Of a stretch of DNA of 64,000 bases, positions 61,676-64,000 are shown piece by piece (the first letter of the stretch is position 1; each line of letters begins with the position of its first letter). The DNA comes from a bacterium (lineage in GTDB: Bacteria > Zhuqueibacterota > QNDG01 > JAGLOF01), in NCBI GenBank assembly GCA_023139105.1, contig JAGLOF010000064.1, positions 1 to 64,000 on the forward strand. Reading direction: 5' to 3'. A model generated the notes under the pieces. It did not search any database, was not told the DNA's origin, and worked only from the letters and a program-made list of their open reading frames with translations. Position numbers and translations under genes: made by a program.

Positions 61676-64000
61676 ATGTTTATCAAAAATAAACTTACTG
61701 CTTTATGTCTTCTGGCTGCATTTGGCTTTGCTATGTCTTTTAATCTATATGCAGATGAGAAAAAAAACTCAAGAAAAAAAGGCTTAACTCAAAAAATGAC
61801 AGCAGTCTCTTGCGAATATATTGACATAAACCAGATAGAGGCTGCTATTTTAAATAATGGAATGTTCGGTGCATATTTTGATGGAGAAATGGGAGGCTTG
61901 TTCTATCCAAAGGGTCAACGTGAAAATTCCATTCTTTATTGTGCGGGATTACATTTGCTGGGCTTGCATGATGGTGAAGTTCGTACTGCCGCTGTTCAGC
62001 ATGCTACTGAATTTCAACCTGGTGTAATTCTTCCGGGTGGTAATCCTGCAGATGAAAATAATCTGGAATTCAAGGTATATAAATATAATAAAGGTGACGT
62101 TGTTGATCAGGTAGCCATTGATCAGGGCTGCCCTTCCCAGGTAATTGGAGATCAGATGTTATGGTCTGTTTACAATGATCTTGGTAATGAACATATGAAC
62201 CTTTTTGAACGACCACCCATTGGCGTTGAAGTGCAACAGACAACGTGGGCATATGATCGCCCTGGTGCTCTGGGCAAGACAATTTTTATTCGCTACCGCA
62301 TTATAAATAAAAATCCTGATGGTAATGATCTTGACAGTGCCTATGTAGGTATGTGGTATGATGCTGATATTGGCAATTGCAATGATGATTATACAGGTTG
62401 TGATCCCGCTCTTGGTATTGCTTATGTATATAATGGCGATAATAATGATGATGACCATTATGGGGCAGGTGCACCAGCGATTGGCAGTGATTTCTTTCAG
62501 GGGCCAATTGTAGCTGATCCGGGAGGATCAGACCTTGTGTTGAATAATGGCCGTGTGTATTTTGAGAGCAAGATGCTAAATATGACATCATACTTTGTAT
62601 ATCTGGGTGGCTCCCCAATCACCGGAATGAATGATCCTTCAAAAAATAATGAAGGTGCTCTTATGTTATATGATAATGTAAGAGGTTTACGAAGTAATGG
62701 TTCGCCCTGGATTGATCCAACAACAGGTCAGATAACGACATTTCCATTTTCAGGCGATCCAGTAACCGGAACAGGTTGGCTTTTGCGACATATTACTCAT
62801 CCAAGTGATAATAGAATGGGGCATGCATCTGGTCCGTTCACATTTGCAGTAGGAGATACGCAGAATATAGTAATAGGCGTTGTTATTGGAGATGGCGGCG
62901 CAGTTGGTGGCGATAACATAGCCTCAGTTGCCTTGATGAAGTACAACGATGCTCAAGTACAGCAGATCTATGATTTTAATTTTGTAATGCCTGACTTAAT
63001 ACCCACTCCTTTATTAAAAGTATCTTCTTTAGATGAAGAATTGATTTTAACCTGGGATGATGCTGCTGTTTCATTTATGAGTGAGGGCTATGAGTTTGAA
63101 GGATTCAACGTGTGGATGTCATATCTGGATACAAGTTGGACACGTATAGCGACATATGATATTAAAAATGGTATTACTACAGTCTGGGGCTCTAAATTTG
63201 ATTTAGATATTTCCAGTCACATAGAAAGTCCTGTGCAATATGGAACAGATTCCGGGCTTCGGTACTATTTGAATGTCAATTCAAATTTAGTTTCATCCAA
63301 GCCATTGGTTAATGGGAAGATATATAATTTTGCAGTAACAGCTTATGCTGTTAATGAATTCGGCACTCCACGATCTATGGAGACTCTTCCAGCTGCGGTA
63401 TGCGGCGTGCCACAGTGCCCAGTTCTTGATGAACAGATCAATGTAGAGACAAGTACAACAATTGAGGTCACACATGCTTCCGGTCCAAGTCAAGGTGTTG
63501 TAACAGTGGAAGTTGTTGACCCACGTAAAGTTACTGGACACGATTATAGTGTAGATTTCTTTAATGTCGAAGTCTATGAGCAGAATGGTGAAGAAATTGA
63601 TACAACTATGGAACTGCGCTGGAGACTGGTTGATGTTACCTCAGGTGTTACTGTTCTGGACAATATGACCCGTCAAAATCAAGGATCCGACTGGTTGCCA
63701 GTTGATGGATTGCTCATCAACTTTTCCGCCCCTCCGATTGGCATAAGGGATATTGTTGAGTTGAATGATACCGGTGCAATTATTGATAGCAATTTGCATC
63801 ATAACCTTAATGCCCCTGTTAACCGTGTAGATAATGCTGTATTCTATATTCATATTCAGGGAGAAGAAGACGCCCCATGGCAAGATCGTCTCAACTGGCG
63901 TGGTAATATGACTTCAGAAGACTATGAGATTCGTTTTGTAGATATCTCTGAGGGTCAGATCATTCTTGATATTTGGGGTAATTATTTACTCAATGGATAT
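61676..64000 (+). CDS. Large secreted protein, paralogue copy 2 (cut by window end)
   Basis: The frame is open from an ATG at 61676, after GGAGGT, to the last base of the window: 775 codons with no stop. It starts with a signal peptide (FGFAMSFNLYADE). The order of segments matches copy 1 throughout: VQHATEFQPG, GDVVDQVAIDQGCP, GDGGAVGGDNIASVALMKYNDAQ, the fibronectin-III-like VSSLDEELILTWDDA, and VTGHDYSVDFFNVEVYE. The N-terminal part is diverged, while the last 460 bases align to copy 1 without a gap at much higher identity. Whether it has the C-terminal sorting domain cannot be seen here. Confidence 0.88.
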   Translation, partial: MFIKNKLTALCLLAAFGFAMSFNLYADEKKNSRKKGLTQKMTAVSCEYIDINQIEAAILNNGMFGAYFDGEMGGLFYPKGQRENSILYCAGLHLLGLHDGEVRTAAVQHATEFQPGVILPGGNPADENNLEFKVYKYNKGDVVDQVAIDQGCPSQVIGDQMLWSVYNDLGNEHMNLFERPPIGVEVQQTTWAYDRPGALGKTIFIRYRIINKNPDGNDLDSAYVGMWYDADIGNCNDDYTGCDPALGIAYVYNGDNNDDDHYGAGAPAIGSDFFQGPIVADPGGSDLVLNNGRVYFESKMLNMTSYFVYLGGSPITGMNDPSKNNEGALMLYDNVRGLRSNGSPWIDPTTGQITTFPFSGDPVTGTGWLLRHITHPSDNRMGHASGPFTFAVGDTQNIVIGVVIGDGGAVGGDNIASVALMKYNDAQVQQIYDFNFVMPDLIPTPLLKVSSLDEELILTWDDAAVSFMSEGYEFEGFNVWMSYLDTSWTRIATYDIKNGITTVWGSKFDLDISSHIESPVQYGTDSGLRYYLNVNSNLVSSKPLVNGKIYNFAVTAYAVNEFGTPRSMETLPAAVCGVPQCPVLDEQINVETSTTIEVTHASGPSQGVVTVEVVDPRKVTGHDYSVDFFNVEVYEQNGEEIDTTMELRWRLVDVTSGVTVLDNMTRQNQGSDWLPVDGLLINFSAPPIGIRDIVELNDTGAIIDSNLHHNLNAPVNRVDNAVFYIHIQGEEDAPWQDRLNWRGNMTSEDYEIRFVDISEGQIILDIWGNYLLNGY

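Overview
The window is a contiguous piece of a chromosome from an uncultured-type, diderm (LPS-bearing) bacterium with low-to-middling GC content. The gene families point to the FCB (Fibrobacterota-Chlorobiota-Bacteroidota) superphylum or a candidate phylum near it (KSB1, Calditrichota, Marinimicrobia or Cloacimonadota-like). The evidence is a TonB-dependent receptor with an N-terminal carboxypeptidase-regulatory-like domain, a PorV/UPF0164 outer-membrane protein, secreted proteins ending in a type-IX-like C-terminal sorting domain, a GWxTD-domain protein, and a bacterial V-type ATPase operon that carries DUF2764. The exact phylum is inference. Repeated promoter-like pairs with 17-bp spacing (TTGACA or TTGCTT with TATACT, TATCTT or TATATT) argue against the divergent promoter type of Bacteroidota proper.

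Layout. 1-889: non-coding, with hairpins and a 7-bp tandem repeat. 890-4751: M28/glutaminyl-cyclase-like lipoprotein, prmA, deoC and pyrimidine-nucleoside phosphorylase. 5219-5643: a HicB-HicA toxin-antitoxin pair. 5682-8649 (minus): lpxH followed by a class A penicillin-binding protein. 8853-14272: ispE, tRNA-Gln(TTG), prs, rplY, pth, rpsF, ssb, rpsR, rplI and a small zinc-ribbon protein. 14440-18466: a YbbR/CdaR-like protein, tsaD and a VWA membrane protein, followed by a 168-bp inverted-repeat element. 18715-21683: parA, parB, an M23 peptidase and a bactofilin. 22016-29138: V-ATPase genes E, DUF2764, A, B, D, I and K.

29649-39651 is a seven-gene envelope machine: two large periplasmic TPR proteins, a small secreted basic protein, one TolQ/ExbB, two ExbD/TolR and an AgmX/PglI-type TonB-like protein. 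It resembles the Agl-Glt machinery of myxobacteria in composition. One ExbD copy has Asn where the proton-carrying Asp should be. 39877-51825 holds aspS (apparently starting at CTG), a small coiled-coil lipoprotein, a LysM protein, phoH, pgpH, ybeY, a CNNM/CorC-type protein, tRNA-Leu(TAG), tig, clpP and clpX. 52396-64000 is a secretion and outer-membrane locus: TonB-dependent receptor, a 1052-residue secreted protein, a PorV-like protein, a GWxTD protein, and a second, truncated-by-window paralogue of the secreted protein.

Together the genes cover translation, chromosome partition and cell shape, ion-motive-force generation, and PMF-powered envelope work. The less ordinary parts are the TPR/TolQ/TolR/TolR/AgmX cluster, the V-ATPase whose K subunit carries a sodium-type ligand set, and the duplicated secreted proteins next to PorV. 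No CRISPR array, insertion sequence, prophage or rRNA was seen.
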